Of a stretch of DNA of 5,892 nucleotides, positions 5,633-5,892 are shown in pieces. The DNA comes from Pseudomonadota bacterium (lineage in GTDB: Bacteria > Pseudomonadota > Gammaproteobacteria > SZUA-229): the NCBI GenBank assembly GCA_015222915.1, contig JADFWE010000119.1, forward strand, positions 1-5,892, read 5' to 3'. A program made the position numbers and the translations under genes. Under the pieces are notes generated by a model. The model saw nothing but the letters and a program-made list of their open reading frames with translations. It was not told the origin of the DNA and ran no database searches. Within the stretch, counting starts at the first letter, position 1, and the number at the start of each line of letters is the position of its first letter.

Positions 5633-5892
5633 ATGACAAATAAAGAAAAAAATATCGCTCCGGTCGAGGTTTTAATGCTGATGGGACCGCAATGTGCATT
5701 CTGTGGTCCGATGATGCAGGCGCTGACTGAGATAATGAAGTCTGGTCATGTCGCTGAGCTGCGCATACTGAATATCGAGAAAAATCTCGAGCTGGCAGCT
5801 GAGCTCGGAGTGCGCAGTGTTCCCTGGTTACGCATAGGTCCCTTCGAGCTGTCTGGGTCGAGGACGAAGAAGGAGATTTCCCTGTGGGTGCA
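5633..5892 (+). CDS. thioredoxin-fold protein (3' end outside window)
   Basis: An open frame of 86 codons that continues past the window edge, so the total length and any further domain are unknown. It starts MTNKEKNIAP without a signal peptide, so it is probably cytoplasmic. A strand VEVLMLMG leads into CAFC (Cys23 and Cys26), and the cis-proline motif VRSVPWLRIG follows at about 62-71, the classic order of a thioredoxin fold. The usual tryptophan before the first cysteine is replaced by glutamine (PQCAFCG). The start at 5633 lacks a clear ribosome site. The in-frame ATG at 5675 has GAGG five bases upstream but would cut the first beta strand, so I prefer 5633. Its divergent neighbour also has a thioredoxin fold, which hints at a shared redox task. 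Confidence 0.8.
   Translation, partial: MTNKEKNIAPVEVLMLMGPQCAFCGPMMQALTEIMKSGHVAELRILNIEKNLELAAELGVRSVPWLRIGPFELSGSRTKKEISLWV

Noticed and set aside
1..5892. Search for CRISPR arrays, insertion sequences, tRNA or rRNA genes
   Set aside because: No regularly spaced long repeats, transposase motifs, paired terminal repeats or RNA-gene signatures were seen.

Overview
The window looks like the chromosome of a gammaproteobacterium of moderate GC content. The best taxonomic clue is the cbpA-cbpM pair (a DnaJ-like co-chaperone followed by its MerR-like modulator), together with a YbeL-type zinc-ribbon protein and a YihY/BrkB membrane protein. The ArsR-rhodanese fusion and the thioredoxin-fold proteins would suit a sulfur-metabolising lineage, but that is inference; the sequence contains no diagnostic sulfur-oxidation gene.

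Layout. Positions 1-301 are non-coding. They hold a GC-rich octamer-type repeat (20-49), a candidate extended -10 promoter, and a 7-bp inverted repeat that could be the operator of the next gene. A plus-strand gene (302-967) encodes an ArsR-type repressor fused to a rhodanese domain. It converges on a long minus-strand block, and a 12-bp perfect hairpin lies between them (1002-1034). Read in transcription order on the minus strand, the block is: a secreted protein with two thioredoxin-like domains (5593-4508), a six-helix YihY/BrkB membrane protein with a cytoplasmic C-terminal extension (4464-3154), CbpA (2998-1997), CbpM (1991-1662) and a DUF1451 zinc-ribbon protein (1613-1089). The last three probably form one transcript, with a possible heat-shock-type promoter at 3073-3100. 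The first two form a second tight pair. A plus-strand gene starting at 5633 encodes another thioredoxin-fold protein. It is divergent from the periplasmic one across only 39 bases and runs off the window.

Functional picture. Two themes are visible. One is protein quality control: CbpA recruits DnaK and CbpM restrains CbpA. The other is thiol and sulfur redox chemistry: the ArsR-rhodanese regulator, a periplasmic protein with CAYC and CHAC sites, and a thioredoxin-fold protein with a CAFC site. There is no mobile element, CRISPR array, tRNA or rRNA. I do not see a clearly new multi-gene system. The most unusual items are the ArsR-rhodanese fusion with its palindromic operator candidate, the tandem periplasmic thioredoxin domains with a divergent partner, the winged-helix-like tail on the BrkB protein, and the octamer repeat at the left edge.
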